Shown here: positions 1-6,550 of the stretch, in pieces | Layout: each line of letters begins with the position of its first letter | Numbering within the stretch: the first letter of the stretch is position 1 | Source: an uncultured Eubacteriales bacterium | Lineage (GTDB): Bacteria; Bacillota; Clostridia; Oscillospirales; UMGS1783 | Assembly: GCA_900555065.1 (NCBI GenBank) | Contig: USJY01000037.1 | Span: 1-9,198, forward strand | DNA length: 9,198 nt | Reading direction: 5' to 3' | Notes under the pieces: model-generated | Told to the model about the DNA's origin: nothing | The model's input: only the letters and a program-made list of their open reading frames with translations | Databases searched by the model: none | Position numbers and translations under genes: made by a program

Positions 1-197
1 TCGATAAATGCCAAAACTCCGCCGCCGTCCTTGCTGCTGGCACTCAGTTCAGCCATAAAACTTTCCAGAGCCGCCGGGTCGACCCCGGGACACGGGATGC
101 TGCTCGCAAAACGCACGATCACAATAATAAGTGCCGTGAACATCAGGCGATTACGCAGATCTTTCACTTTCAATGTATTGATAAATGCCTGCAACAT
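1..197 (-). CDS. secY: Preprotein translocase subunit SecY (N-terminal part, cut by window edge)
   Basis: Hand translation from the ATG at 197 gives 65 codons: MLQAFINTLKVKDLRNRLMF, then TALIIVIVRFASSIPCPGVD, then PAALESFMAELSASSKDGGG and VLAFI. The pattern of a short amphipathic start with a DLR motif, a first membrane helix at about 18-34, IPxPGVD and then a glycine-rich plug-like segment is diagnostic of SecY. A residue of about 420-440 is expected, so most of the gene lies beyond position 1. SecY is the inner-membrane channel of the Sec pathway, with SecE and SecG. An in-frame TAA two codons before the ATG rules out a longer start. Cysteine stands between the two prolines of IPCPG, where valine or threonine is commoner. 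Confidence 0.95.
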   Translation of the reverse strand, partial: MLQAFINTLKVKDLRNRLMFTALIIVIVRFASSIPCPGVDPAALESFMAELSASSKDGGGVLAFI

Positions 198-220
198 AGA
201 TTACCGTCTTTCCCGGTTTT
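198..220 (-). promoter_or_regulatory. Weak ribosome-binding site in the rplO-secY spacer
   Basis: The 23-base spacer contains no AGGAGG. Its best purine stretches are GGGAAAG and GACGG, the latter six bases before the secY ATG. ACCG and CGGT flank a seven-base GGAAAGA loop, so the purine stretch could sit in a weak four-pair hairpin. Nearly every other gene here has a near-perfect site, so secY initiation may be lower or depend on ribosomes arriving from rplO. This is inference. Confidence 0.4.
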
Positions 221-664
221 TTATTCCACCACTTCGACTTTGCCGCCGGCGGCTTCGATCTTGGCCTTGGCCGACTCGGTGAATTTCGCGGCGCAGACGG
301 TCAGCTTCTTGTCGATCTCGCCTCTGCCGAGTATTTTGATCCCATCCTGTTCCTTTTTAATAATGCCGGCGTCGCGCAGCGTTTCGGCCGTAATGACCTG
401 GCCGTCCTCAAAACGGTTCAGGGCCTCGACGTTCACGCTCGTGTACTGCTTGGCGAAAATATTGTTGAATCCTCTTTTGGGGACGCGGCGCTGGAGGGGC
501 ATCTGGCCGCCTTCAAAGCCGGGGCGGACTCCGCCGCCGCTGCGGGCGTTCTGGCCCTTGTGGCCCTTGCCGGCCGTCTTTCCGTTTCCGGACCCGATTC
601 CCCTGCCCTTGCGCTTGACCTCAGTGACAGCGCCGGGCGCGGGTGAGAGTTCGTGCAGCTTCAT
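221..664 (-). CDS. rplO: 50S ribosomal protein L15
   Basis: The 147-residue product is full length for L15. It begins [20 protein letters not shown], with the glycine- and lysine-rich [20 protein letters not shown] at 21-40. Then comes [20 protein letters not shown] at 41-60 and the PKRGF turn. The C-terminal globular domain ends [20 protein letters not shown]. The N-terminal extension runs into the 50S core and L15 is a late assembly protein (family knowledge). The ATG at 664 is nine bases behind GGAGG. secY begins 23 bases past the TAA, as in most bacteria. Confidence 0.98.
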   Translation of the reverse strand: MKLHELSPAPGAVTEVKRKGRGIGSGNGKTAGKGHKGQNARSGGGVRPGFEGGQMPLQRRVPKRGFNNIFAKQYTSVNVEALNRFEDGQVITAETLRDAGIIKKEQDGIKILGRGEIDKKLTVCAAKFTESAKAKIEAAGGKVEVVE

Positions 665-679
665 TCGCGAAATCCTCCT

Positions 680-859
680 TTAGTCGACCTGATCCACGGC
701 CACCAGATGCGAGATCACGCGGATCTTGCCCAGGGTGGCCGGGTTTTCCGGCTGGATACTGACGTCGCCCGGCCGTTTGAGGCCGAAGGTTTTGGCGGTA
801 TCTATCTGGTTCTGCTTACAGCCGATCAACGACTTTTTCATAGTGATTTTCAAAGCCAT
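680..859 (-). CDS. rpmD: 50S ribosomal protein L30
   Basis: Hand translation gives 59 codons plus TAA: MALKITMKKSLIGCKQNQID, then TAKTFGLKRPGDVSIQPENP, then ATLGKIRVISHLVAVDQVD. The small beta-alpha-beta-alpha-beta fold, the KSLIG start of helix 1, the LGLK-like turn (FGLKRPGDV) and the C-terminal ISHLVAV identify L30, and the length is the usual 58-60. L30 binds 23S rRNA on the 50S surface near the 5S rRNA side (family knowledge). It is absent from some bacterial groups, so its presence between rpsE and rplO is a mild lineage marker. The ATG is eight bases behind AAGGAGG. Its stop overlaps the rplO site (TAAAGGAGG). Confidence 0.95.
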   Translation of the reverse strand: MALKITMKKSLIGCKQNQIDTAKTFGLKRPGDVSIQPENPATLGKIRVISHLVAVDQVD

Positions 860-872
860 GACAAATACCTCC

Positions 873-1376
873 TTATCCTAAGATCTGCTTGGCGTCTTTG
901 CCGCGCACGGCCGCCACCTGATGCACGTCCCGGATCTCGAGCAGGCCGTTGAGGGTCGCCGTGACCAGGTTGATCGGGTTGCGGGAGCGCAGCGCCTTTG
1001 TGCGGATATCTTTAATCCCCGCCAGCTCGACGACAGCGCGGACGGCGCCGCCGGCGATCACGCCGGTACCGGGGGCGGCGGGCTTGAGAACGACCATGGA
1101 AGCGCCGAACTTGCCCACGTTTTCATGGGGAATGGTCGTGCCCTTGCGCGCGATGCGGCAGAGGTTCTTCTTCGCATCGTCGATCCCCTTGCGGATCGCA
1201 TCGGGAACTTCGGAGGATTTTCCGAGCCCGACGCCGACGACCCCGTCACCGTTGCCGACGACGACCAGGGCTGCGAACTTGAAGATTCTGCCGCCCTTCA
1301 CCGTCTTGGAAACACGGTTCAAGGATACAACCCGTTCCTCCAGGTCCAGGGTGCTTGCATCGATCCTGTCAGTCAT
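873..1376 (-). CDS. rpsE: 30S ribosomal protein S5
   Basis: The 167-residue product is standard for S5. The N-terminal double-stranded-RNA-binding-like domain includes [20 protein letters not shown] at 16-35. The loop KTVKGGR (24-30) within it is where spectinomycin-resistance changes map in other bacteria, and it appears wild-type. The C-terminal domain shows [20 protein letters not shown] at 100-119 and [20 protein letters not shown]5 helps with decoding fidelity and mRNA unwinding (family knowledge). The ATG at 1376 lies seven bases behind AAAGGAGG, which itself overlaps the rplR TAA. The stop TAA at 875-873 overlaps the rpmD site (TAAGGAGG). Confidence 0.98.
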   Translation of the reverse strand: MTDRIDASTLDLEERVVSLNRVSKTVKGGRIFKFAALVVVGNGDGVVGVGLGKSSEVPDAIRKGIDDAKKNLCRIARKGTTIPHENVGKFGASMVVLKPAAPGTGVIAGGAVRAVVELAGIKDIRTKALRSRNPINLVTATLNGLLEIRDVHQVAAVRGKDAKQILG

Positions 1377-1389
1377 TGTTCATCCTCCT

Positions 1390-1746
1390 TTAGAACGAAA
1401 GTCCGCCCTCGCGGGCGCCTTCCGCAAGTTCTTTTACTCTGCCGTGGTACAGGTAACCGCCGCGGTCGAAGACCACTTCGGTAATTCCCTTCTCCTTCGC
1501 TCTTGCGGCGAGGGCCAGGCCGACCTGCCGGGCCGCGGCCTTGTTGCCGCCGCCTTCAATCTCCTTATCCAGCGAGGAGGCCGAAACCAGGGTCACGCCC
1601 TGTACGTCGTCGATAATCTGCGCGTAGATGTTCGTATTGGAACGGAACACGTTCAGGCGAGGCGTAGCCGCCGTGCCCGAAATCTTGGCGCGCACGCGTC
1701 GATGCCGTTTGATGCGGGCCGCATTGCTGTTGAATTTCTTGACCAA
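1390..1746 (-). CDS. rplR: 50S ribosomal protein L18 (non-ATG start)
   Basis: The product reads [19 protein letters not shown] near its start and ends [20 protein letters not shown] then EGGLSF, both clear L18 signatures. L18 carries 5S rRNA into the central protuberance with L5. There is no ATG at the 5' end. A TTG at 1746 gives [15 protein letters not shown], 118 residues, which matches in length the N-terminus I recall for B. subtilis L18, and it has AGGAG eight bases upstream. A GTG at 1755 would add three residues (MSILVKK...), but it overlaps that AGGAG and relies on a GGAG six bases before it. I prefer TTG, but the GTG start (1390-1755) cannot be excluded. The stop TAA overlaps the rpsE ribosome-binding site. 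Confidence 0.93.
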   Translation of the reverse strand: MVKKFNSNAARIKRHRRVRAKISGTAATPRLNVFRSNTNIYAQIIDDVQGVTLVSASSLDKEIEGGGNKAAARQVGLALAARAKEKGITEVVFDRGGYLYHGRVKELAEGAREGGLSF

Positions 1747-1765
1747 AATGCTCACTCCTCACTCC
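1747..1765 (-). promoter_or_regulatory. Competing ribosome-binding sites at the rplR start
   Basis: On the minus strand two purine-rich blocks occur in tandem. GGAG at 1765-1762 sits six bases before a GTG (1755-1753). AGGAG at 1759-1755 sits eight bases before a TTG (1746-1744). Both codons are in frame with rplR. The second arrangement has the better spacing and the stronger match, while the first has the better start codon. Confidence 0.55.
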
Positions 1766-1766
1766 G

Positions 1767-2315
1767 TTATTTTGCGGACTTGCCGGCTTTGCCCTCTTTG
1801 CGGACAATGCGCTCGGTAGCGTACTTGATTCCTTTGCCCTTATAGGGTTCGGGCGGGCGTTTCTCGCGGACTTCAGCCGCGAACTGGCCGACCTTCTGCT
1901 TATCGGGCCCGGAGATGACGATGGTGTTGGGGTTGGGCACATCGATGGAAATGTCGGCGGTTTCGCTCATGACCACCTGATGGGAATAGCCCAGGTTCAT
2001 CACAAGGTCCTTGCCCTGCTTCTGCGCCCTGTAGCCCACGCCGTTGACTTCCAGCGTCTTGGAGAAGCCGTTCTGTACGCCCTCGACCATATTGAACAGC
2101 AGAGAGCGGGTCAGTCCGTGCAGGGAGCGGTGCTCCTTGCTGTCGGACGGACGGGCCACCGTGACGGTGTTGTCCTCGATCGTGATCTGCATATCGGGGT
2201 GCAGCGTCTGCGACAAAGTGCCCTTGGGTCCCTTGACCGTCACCGCGTTGCCCGCGGCAAGGTCGACTGTCACACCGGCAGGAATCGTTATGGGTTTTCT
2301 TCCAATTCTCGACAT
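1767..2315 (-). CDS. rplF: 50S ribosomal protein L6
   Basis: The 182-residue product is typical for L6 (about 177-182). It begins [20 protein letters not shown] and has two similar alpha/beta domains. The second carries the signature [20 protein letters not shown] at 153-172. An in-frame open stretch extends up to 2360, but it overlaps the rpsH stop, encodes no L6-like residues and lacks a ribosome-binding site. The ATG at 2315, with GGAGG eight bases upstream and the conserved MSRIGRKPI start, is the real one. L6 lies near the sarcin-ricin loop and the factor-binding region of the 50S subunit (family knowledge). The 20-base gap to the chosen rplR start holds a second, weaker purine run. Confidence 0.97.
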   Translation of the reverse strand: MSRIGRKPITIPAGVTVDLAAGNAVTVKGPKGTLSQTLHPDMQITIEDNTVTVARPSDSKEHRSLHGLTRSLLFNMVEGVQNGFSKTLEVNGVGYRAQKQGKDLVMNLGYSHQVVMSETADISIDVPNPNTIVISGPDKQKVGQFAAEVREKRPPEPYKGKGIKYATERIVRKEGKAGKSAK

Positions 2316-2328
2316 AACTGCATTCCTC

Positions 2329-2727
2329 CTACCATACAAAGGCGAGCACTTCGCCGCCAATGTTCTCTTTTCTTGCGCGCTTGTCGGTCATAACGCCCTT
2401 CGAGGTCGAAATGATCGCGATGCCGAGGCCGCGCATCACCTTCGGCATATCCTCCGCGCCCGCGTAAACGCGCAGGCCCGGCTTGGAGACCCGGCGCAGG
2501 CCCTGGATGACCTTGCTCTTGCTCGGGCCGTATTTGAGCACGACCTTGATGATACCCTGTTTTCCGTCCTCAGTCACCTGATAGCTCTTGATATAGCCCT
2601 CTTCCACCAGAATCTCGGCGATGGCCTTTTTCAGGTTGGAGGCAGGGATTTCAACACTGTCGTGCTTTGCCGAATTAGCGTTGCGGATACGGGTCAGCAT
2701 ATCGGCAATGGGATCTGTAATCTGCAT
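2329..2727 (-). CDS. rpsH: 30S ribosomal protein S8
   Basis: The 132-residue product has the standard length and begins [20 protein letters not shown], the S8 hallmark. The C-terminal domain has the near-invariant [20 protein letters not shown] at 101-120 and ends [10 protein letters not shown]8 binds the central domain of 16S rRNA. In E. coli it also represses the spc operon by binding near rplE, a mechanism not generally shown in Gram-positive bacteria; I see no obvious mimic of the 16S helix 21 site here but did not fold the mRNA. The start ATG follows AAGGAGG with eight bases between. A 30-base gap separates it from rpsN. Confidence 0.98.
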   Translation of the reverse strand: MQITDPIADMLTRIRNANSAKHDSVEIPASNLKKAIAEILVEEGYIKSYQVTEDGKQGIIKVVLKYGPSKSKVIQGLRRVSKPGLRVYAGAEDMPKVMRGLGIAIISTSKGVMTDKRARKENIGGEVLAFVW

Positions 2728-2757
2728 CTGTATTCCTCCTTACGGTCTGTATCAAGA

Positions 2758-2943
2758 TTACCAGCTGGCTTTTTTGACGCCGGGTATCTGACCTTTGTAC
2801 GCGAGTTCGCGGAAGCATATGCGGCAGATGCCGTACTTCCTCAAATACGCATGAGGGCGGCCGCAAATTTTACATCTGTTATAGTACCGGGTAGAGTACT
2901 TCGGTTGTTTTTTCTGCTGTAATACCAGTGCTTTTTTTGCCAT
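2758..2943 (-). CDS. rpsN: 30S ribosomal protein S14, type Z (zinc-binding)
   Basis: This short 61-residue S14 begins [20 protein letters not shown] and ends with a conserved basic KKASW tail. Cys24-x2-Cys27 and Cys40-x2-Cys43 form the zinc ribbon that defines the type Z form, as opposed to the longer, cysteine-free S14 of about 90-100 residues. It sits in the 30S head near S10 and S19 (family knowledge). Gram-positive bacteria such as Bacillus subtilis keep a second, zinc-independent S14 elsewhere under Zur control, but whether this genome does cannot be seen here. The start ATG follows AAGGAGG, and that site closely follows the rplE TGA stop. The gene symbol may be written rpsZ in some annotations. 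Confidence 0.97.
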   Translation of the reverse strand: MAKKALVLQQKKQPKYSTRYYNRCKICGRPHAYLRKYGICRICFRELAYKGQIPGVKKASW

Positions 2944-2960
2944 CCGTTATTCCCTCCTTC

Positions 2961-3500
2961 TCAACCTGCAAAGGGAGCGCCCATCAGGGACAGCAGCTCT
3001 TTTGCCTGTTCGTCGGTCTTGGCCGTGGTCACGAAGATGATGTCCATGCCGCGGACCTTGTCGATTTTATCGTAGTCGATTTCGGGGAAGATGAGCTGCT
3101 CTTTGAGGCCGAGCGAATAGTTGCCCCTGCCGTCGAAGGCATCGCCGCTGATGCCGCGGAAGTCGCGGACGCGGGGCAGGGCGAGGTTAAACAGCCTGTC
3201 GAGGAACTCGTACATGCGCGCGCCGCGCAGGGTTACTTTTACGCCGATGTTCATGCCCTCTCTGACCTTGAAGTTCGCGACCGATTTGCGCGCCTTGCAG
3301 ACGACGGGCTTCTGGCCGGTGATCTTGGACAGGTCGGAGACGACGGCGTCGATCACCTTCGCGTTCTCCTTGGCTTCGCCGCAGCCGACGTTGATGACGA
3401 TCTTGTCGAGCTTGGGGATCTCCATGGGGCTCTTATACGCGAATTTTTTCATCAGCGCGGGCGCCACTTCTTTAATATACAGTTCTTTCATTCTTTCCAT
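2961..3500 (-). CDS. rplE: 50S ribosomal protein L5
   Basis: The 179-residue product matches the usual L5 length. It contains the N-terminal [15 protein letters not shown], the conserved segments [16 protein letters not shown] at 33-48 and [20 protein letters not shown] at 61-80, the P-loop-like [20 protein letters not shown] at 82-101, and the C-terminal [18 protein letters not shown]5 binds 5S rRNA in the central protuberance together with L18 and touches the P-site tRNA (family knowledge). The ATG at 3500 lies nine bases behind a GGGGGG purine run that overlaps the rplX stop. The internal ATG at 3491 is too far away to be preferred. The ribosome-binding site is G-only rather than GGAGG, a small departure from its neighbours. 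Confidence 0.97.
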   Translation of the reverse strand: MERMKELYIKEVAPALMKKFAYKSPMEIPKLDKIVINVGCGEAKENAKVIDAVVSDLSKITGQKPVVCKARKSVANFKVREGMNIGVKVTLRGARMYEFLDRLFNLALPRVRDFRGISGDAFDGRGNYSLGLKEQLIFPEIDYDKIDKVRGMDIIFVTTAKTDEQAKELLSLMGAPFAG

Positions 3501-3515
3501 TGTTCAGATCCCCCC

Positions 3516-3842
3516 TTAATCGAATTCCTGGCCGCATTTTCTGCAATAGCGGACCTTTTTGCCGTTGTCGAGGGTCTTGTGGCCGACGCGGACGCCGGTC
3601 TTGCACTTTTCGCAGTAGAGCTGGACCTTGCAGGCGTAGAGCGCGCCTTCGGTTTTGACGATCTCGCCCTGCTGCTGCTGGTTTTTGGGCTTGACGTGCT
3701 TGGTGACGACGTTCACGCCCTCCACGATGACCTTACCCTCTTTGGGGGAGGTCACGAGGACCTTGCCGCGCTTGCCCCTGCTCTTGCCGGAAATGACATA
3801 GACCGTGTCTCCGGTCTTGACATGCAGTTTACTCATATTCAT
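3516..3842 (-). CDS. rplX: 50S ribosomal protein L24, zinc-ribbon (C+) type
   Basis: This 108-residue product has a KOW domain (KLHVKTGDTVYVISGKSRGK at 5-24) and the family segment VIVEGVNVVTKHVKPKNQQQ at 38-57. The C-terminal half carries two CxxC pairs, Cys77/Cys80 and Cys100/Cys103, with Cys71 nearby, which looks like an intact zinc ribbon. Many bacterial L24 proteins have lost these cysteines. L24 starts 50S assembly by binding the 5' part of 23S rRNA (family knowledge). Two starts are possible: ATG at 3842, five bases from GGGGAGG, or ATG at 3836, eleven bases away. Both are plausible and differ by two residues, and I kept the longer. The rplN stop runs straight into its ribosome-binding site. 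Confidence 0.96.
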   Translation of the reverse strand: MNMSKLHVKTGDTVYVISGKSRGKRGKVLVTSPKEGKVIVEGVNVVTKHVKPKNQQQQGEIVKTEGALYACKVQLYCEKCKTGVRVGHKTLDNGKKVRYCRKCGQEFD

Positions 3843-3854
3843 CCTTACCTCCCC

Positions 3855-4223
3855 TTACAGCACTTCGGGGGCCAGCGACAGAATCTTGGTATACTCCTTG
3901 TCGCGCAGCTCACGGGCTATGGGGCCAAAGATACGGGTGCCCCTCGGGTTCTTGTCCTCTCTGATAATGACGGCGGCGTTGTCGTCGAAGCGGATGTGGG
4001 AGCCGTCGGCGCGCTGCAGGCCGTGCGCGGAGCGCACGATGACGCAGCGGACCACGTCGCCTTTTTTGACCATGCCGCCGGGAGCCGCCTTCTTGACCGT
4101 CGCGATGATGACGTCGCCGATATTGGCGTACTTTCTGCCAGTACCGCCCAGCACGCGGATACACATGAGTTCCTTGGCGCCGGTATTATCAGCCGCTCTC
4201 AAATAGGTCTCTTGCTGAATCAT
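3855..4223 (-). CDS. rplN: 50S ribosomal protein L14
   Basis: The 122-residue product has exactly the usual length of L14. It begins [20 protein letters not shown], with the conserved RAADNTGAK, and continues with [20 protein letters not shown] and [20 protein letters not shown] at 79-98, then [11 protein letters not shown]14 binds 23S rRNA at the subunit interface (bridge B8 region) and is the docking site of the silencing factor RsfS (family knowledge). As first gene of the spc block it could have its own promoter in some bacteria. Here only 25 bases separate it from rpsQ and they are filled mainly by a GGAGGA site, so co-transcription with the S10 block is most likely. Confidence 0.98.
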   Translation of the reverse strand: MIQQETYLRAADNTGAKELMCIRVLGGTGRKYANIGDVIIATVKKAAPGGMVKKGDVVRCVIVRSAHGLQRADGSHIRFDDNAAVIIREDKNPRGTRIFGPIARELRDKEYTKILSLAPEVL

Positions 4224-4248
4224 GGTTTATCCTCCTTTACTACTGGGC

Positions 4249-4506
4249 TTATTTTGCTTTCTCAATGATCTGCACGAGACGCCAGCGTTTGTCGCGGGAC
4301 AGCGGACGCGTCTCCATAATCAGCACCCGGTCGCCGACGCCGCACTCGTTGTTTTCATCATGGGCCTTCAGCTTATAGGTGCGCTTGACGATTTTGCCGT
4401 ACAGCGGGTGCTTGACCTGCTGGGAGATGGTGACGACGATCGTCTTATCCATCTTATCGCTTGAAACCACGCCGGTTCTGGTCTTTCTCATAGCTCTTTC
4501 GCTCAT
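4249..4506 (-). CDS. rpsQ: 30S ribosomal protein S17
   Basis: The 85-residue product is the normal size for S17. It shows the OB-fold core [20 protein letters not shown] at 7-26, followed by [20 protein letters not shown] and the signature [20 protein letters not shown] at 59-78. S17 binds 16S rRNA helices 7 and 11 early in 30S assembly (family knowledge). The ATG at 4506 has AGGAGG eight bases upstream. An internal ATG at codon 6 would also give a plausible protein but is too far from that site. It is the last gene of the classical S10 block. The 25 bases to rplN hold no terminator or promoter that I can see. Confidence 0.97.
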   Translation of the reverse strand: MSERAMRKTRTGVVSSDKMDKTIVVTISQQVKHPLYGKIVKRTYKLKAHDENNECGVGDRVLIMETRPLSRDKRWRLVQIIEKAK

Positions 4507-4537
4507 CTGAAAATCCTCCTTTCGTCAGGGAACGCGC

Positions 4538-4750
4538 TCACGCGCCGCCCCCCAGCTCCTTTTCACGAAGAATGGTCTTGATCAGGGCGATATCCCTCTT
4601 TGTCTCGGGAATGCGCAGAGGATTTTCGAGCTGATTGGTCGCGTGCTGGAAGCGCAGGTTGAACAGCTCTTCCTTGAGGTCAACGACCTTTTTGTCGAGT
4701 TCGGCCGCGCTCATGGCGCGGTATTTCGCTCTTTTGTCCTTTGCCTTCAT
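4538..4750 (-). CDS. rpmC: 50S ribosomal protein L29
   Basis: This is a 70-residue, two-helix protein: [20 protein letters not shown], then the family core [20 protein letters not shown] at 23-42 and [20 protein letters not shown] at 43-62. Length and motifs fit L29, which lies beside L23 at the tunnel exit. The N-terminus is several residues longer than the shortest family members, but the start is fixed by a four-base ATGA overlap with the rplP stop and a GGGAGG site nine bases upstream inside rplP. A 31-base spacer, one of the larger gaps in the cluster, separates it from rpsQ. It contains only a strong AAAGGAGG site. Confidence 0.96.
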   Translation of the reverse strand: MKAKDKRAKYRAMSAAELDKKVVDLKEELFNLRFQHATNQLENPLRIPETKRDIALIKTILREKELGGGA

Positions 4751-5184
4751 GACTGTTCACCTCCCGCTTCGGAGACGCTCTCCTTCTTGATCACCTTGCA
4801 TTTGACGGGCAGCTTATGCGCTGCGAGCCGGAACGCCTCGCGCGCCATTTCCTCCGGCACGCCGGCGATCTCGAACATGACCCGGCCGGGCTTGACGACG
4901 GCGACCCAGTACTCGGGCGCGCCTTTACCTTTACCCATTCGGGTTTCAAGCGGCTTCTTGGAAACCGGCTTGTGCGGGAAGATCTTGATCCAGACCTTGC
5001 CGCCGCGGCGGGTAAAGCGGGTCATGGCGATACGGGCGGCTTCAATCTGGTTGGCAGTAATCCATGCCGGCTCCTCGGATACGAGGCCGAACTCGCCGTT
5101 GCTGACCGTGTTGCCGCGCATCGCTCTGCCGGTCATGCGGCCGCGCTGGACTCTTCTGTATTTCACTCGTTTCGGCATTAACAT
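4747..5184 (-). CDS. rplP: 50S ribosomal protein L16
   Basis: The 145-residue product is full length. The N-terminus [19 protein letters not shown] is typical of L16, where the first residues usually read ML-PKR. The ATG at 5184 is therefore preferred over the internal ATG at 5178, and it is also the one at the right distance (eight bases) from AAGGAGGG. Other family marks are [20 protein letters not shown] at 34-53 and [20 protein letters not shown] at 82-101. Arg82 corresponds to the arginine hydroxylated in E. coli L16. L16 organises the A-site tRNA elbow region of the 50S subunit (family knowledge). The stop overlaps the rpmC start by four bases (ATGA). Confidence 0.97.
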   Translation of the reverse strand: MLMPKRVKYRRVQRGRMTGRAMRGNTVSNGEFGLVSEEPAWITANQIEAARIAMTRFTRRGGKVWIKIFPHKPVSKKPLETRMGKGKGAPEYWVAVVKPGRVMFEIAGVPEEMAREAFRLAAHKLPVKCKVIKKESVSEAGGEQS

Positions 5185-5888
5185 CAGTTGCGCCCTCCTT
5201 CTCTGTTAGAAGGCCTCCTCGCGGGCTGCTGCTGGGGCTGCTCCACGGAGGTTTTTCTGGATTCGAGCACCTCGCCTCTGTAGATCCAGACCTTTACGCC
5301 GATGCGTCCGTAGGTGGTTTTCGCCTCGGCAAAGCCGTAGTCGATGTCGGCGCGCAGGGTCTGCAGGGGGATGGTGCCCTCGTGATAGTGCTCGGTCCGC
5401 GCGATCTCAGCGCCGCCGAGGCGGCCGGAGACCTGCGTCTTGATGCCCTTGGCTCCGCGCTGCATGGTGCGGGAAATGGCCTGCTTCATGGCGCGGCGGA
5501 AGGACGTTCTGCGCTCGAGCTGCGCCGCGATGCTCTCTGCGACGAGCTGGGCGTTCAGGTCGGGCTGCTTGATTTCAACGATATTGAGCGCCACCGGCTT
5601 GCCGATGAGCTTTTCTACGTTCAGGCGCAGCTTCTCGATTTCCGCGCCGCCCTTGCCGATGACCATGCCGGGCTTGGCGCAGTGGATGAAGATGCGGATT
5701 TTCGACGGATCTCTTTCAATGCGGATGGTGGGGACGCCGGCGGCGAACAGGGTCTGTTTGAGGTAGTCCCTGATCTTCTTGTCTTCCACAAGGATGTCGC
5801 CGAACAGGTGATCCTTGGCGAACCACTTGGAGTCCCAGTCCTTTATCACGCCCACTCGGAGACCGTGGGGATTTACTTTCTGGCCCAT
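5184..5888 (-). CDS. rpsC: 30S ribosomal protein S3
   Basis: The 234-residue product starts [20 protein letters not shown], the S3 signature. A KH-type RNA-binding domain is visible with its VIGKGG loop at 76-81. The C-terminal domain carries [10 protein letters not shown] at 155-164 and the conserved segment [20 protein letters not shown] at 183-202. Arg131, Arg132 and Lys135 are present, the residues at the mRNA entry channel linked to ribosomal helicase activity in E. coli. After about residue 213 the protein ends in a Gln/Pro/Arg-rich tail ([20 protein letters not shown]), probably disordered. The ATG lies six bases behind GAGGAGG. The TGA stop shares one base with the rplP ATG (TGATG at 5186-5182), indicating coupled translation. 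Confidence 0.98.
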   Translation of the reverse strand: MGQKVNPHGLRVGVIKDWDSKWFAKDHLFGDILVEDKKIRDYLKQTLFAAGVPTIRIERDPSKIRIFIHCAKPGMVIGKGGAEIEKLRLNVEKLIGKPVALNIVEIKQPDLNAQLVAESIAAQLERRTSFRRAMKQAISRTMQRGAKGIKTQVSGRLGGAEIARTEHYHEGTIPLQTLRADIDYGFAEAKTTYGRIGVKVWIYRGEVLESRKTSVEQPQQQPARRPSNREGGRN

Positions 5889-5899
5889 ACTCTACCTCC

Positions 5900-6235
5900 T
5901 CATTCCTTTTCCTTGAGCACCATCGTGATGTGGGAAGTCCGCTTGGCGATGCGATAAGCGCTGCCGCGGGCTCTCGGCTGGATCCGTTTCAGGATGGCGC
6001 CGGGGCCGACATGGGCGGACGCCACATAGAGCGCATCCCTGTTCATCTGATGGTTGTTCTCGGCGTTGGCGGCGGCCGAGTCGAGCAGCTTGATGAGCAC
6101 GGGGCTCGCCGCCTTGGGGGTCGCCTTCAGGATCGCGCGCGCCTCGCTTACCGGCTTGTTGCGGATCAGGTCGAGGACGACGGATACCTTCATCGGGGAG
6201 ATACGGACAAATTTAACAACAGCTTTTGCTTCCAT
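5900..6235 (-). CDS. rplV: 50S ribosomal protein L22
   Basis: The 111-residue product is about the family length (110-115). It starts [18 protein letters not shown] and contains the L22 beta-hairpin at roughly 80-103 ([20 protein letters not shown], then TSHITMVL). That hairpin lines the peptide exit tunnel beside L4 and is a known macrolide-resistance site. The motif [10 protein letters not shown] is close to the usual PRARGRAYRI, with serine at the position that is commonly arginine. The ATG is nine bases behind AAGGAGG. Its TGA stop overlaps the rpsC ribosome-binding site (TGAGGAGG), with an 11-base gap between the two reading frames. Confidence 0.97.
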   Translation of the reverse strand: MEAKAVVKFVRISPMKVSVVLDLIRNKPVSEARAILKATPKAASPVLIKLLDSAAANAENNHQMNRDALYVASAHVGPGAILKRIQPRARGSAYRIAKRTSHITMVLKEKE

Positions 6236-6256
6236 AACGTATTTCCTCCTTCGCGC

Positions 6257-6535
6257 TTACCTTGCACCAGTTTTTTTCGAACCGGCATGGCCGCGGAAGG
6301 TTCTGGTGGGCGCAAACTCGCCGAGCTTGTGTCCGACCATGTCCTCCGTCACATAGACCGGGACGTGTTTTCTGCCGTCGTGGACCGCAAAGGTGTGACC
6401 GACAAAATCCGGGAAGATTGTGGACGCTCTCGACCATGTTTTGAGCACACGCTTTTCACCGGAAGAGTTCATTTCCTGCACTCTTTTGAGCAGTTTGGGC
6501 TCTACGAACGGGCCCTTCTTTACGCTTCTACCCAT
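6257..6535 (-). CDS. rpsS: 30S ribosomal protein S19
   Basis: The 92-residue product is full length for S19 and shows its typical start [19 protein letters not shown]. The conserved core follows: [20 protein letters not shown], then [18 protein letters not shown] near the C-terminus. S19 forms a complex with S13 in the 30S head and contacts the P-site tRNA and the inter-subunit bridge (family knowledge). The start ATG lies ten bases behind AAGGAGG, and that site overlaps the rplB stop codon, so ribosomes finishing rplB can reload directly. rplV begins 21 bases downstream. Nothing unusual is seen. Confidence 0.98.
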   Translation of the reverse strand: MGRSVKKGPFVEPKLLKRVQEMNSSGEKRVLKTWSRASTIFPDFVGHTFAVHDGRKHVPVYVTEDMVGHKLGEFAPTRTFRGHAGSKKTGAR

Positions 6536-6550
6536 GTATCTTCAGCCTCC

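Noticed and set aside
949..1845. Open frame of 298 codons on the plus strand
   Set aside because: It is a shadow of rpsE and rplR and crosses two real genes, with no plausible product.
2316..2360. Upstream extension of rplF by 15 codons
   Set aside because: The extension overlaps the end of rpsH, has no ribosome-binding site and no L6-like residues. The ATG at 2315 has both a good site and the conserved N-terminus.
2928..4268. Open frame of 446 codons on the plus strand
   Set aside because: It lies antisense to rpsN, rplE, rplX and rplN. Its residues are an acidic, alanine/leucine-rich mirror of ribosomal codons with no recognisable domain. GC-rich third positions keep the antisense frame free of stops.
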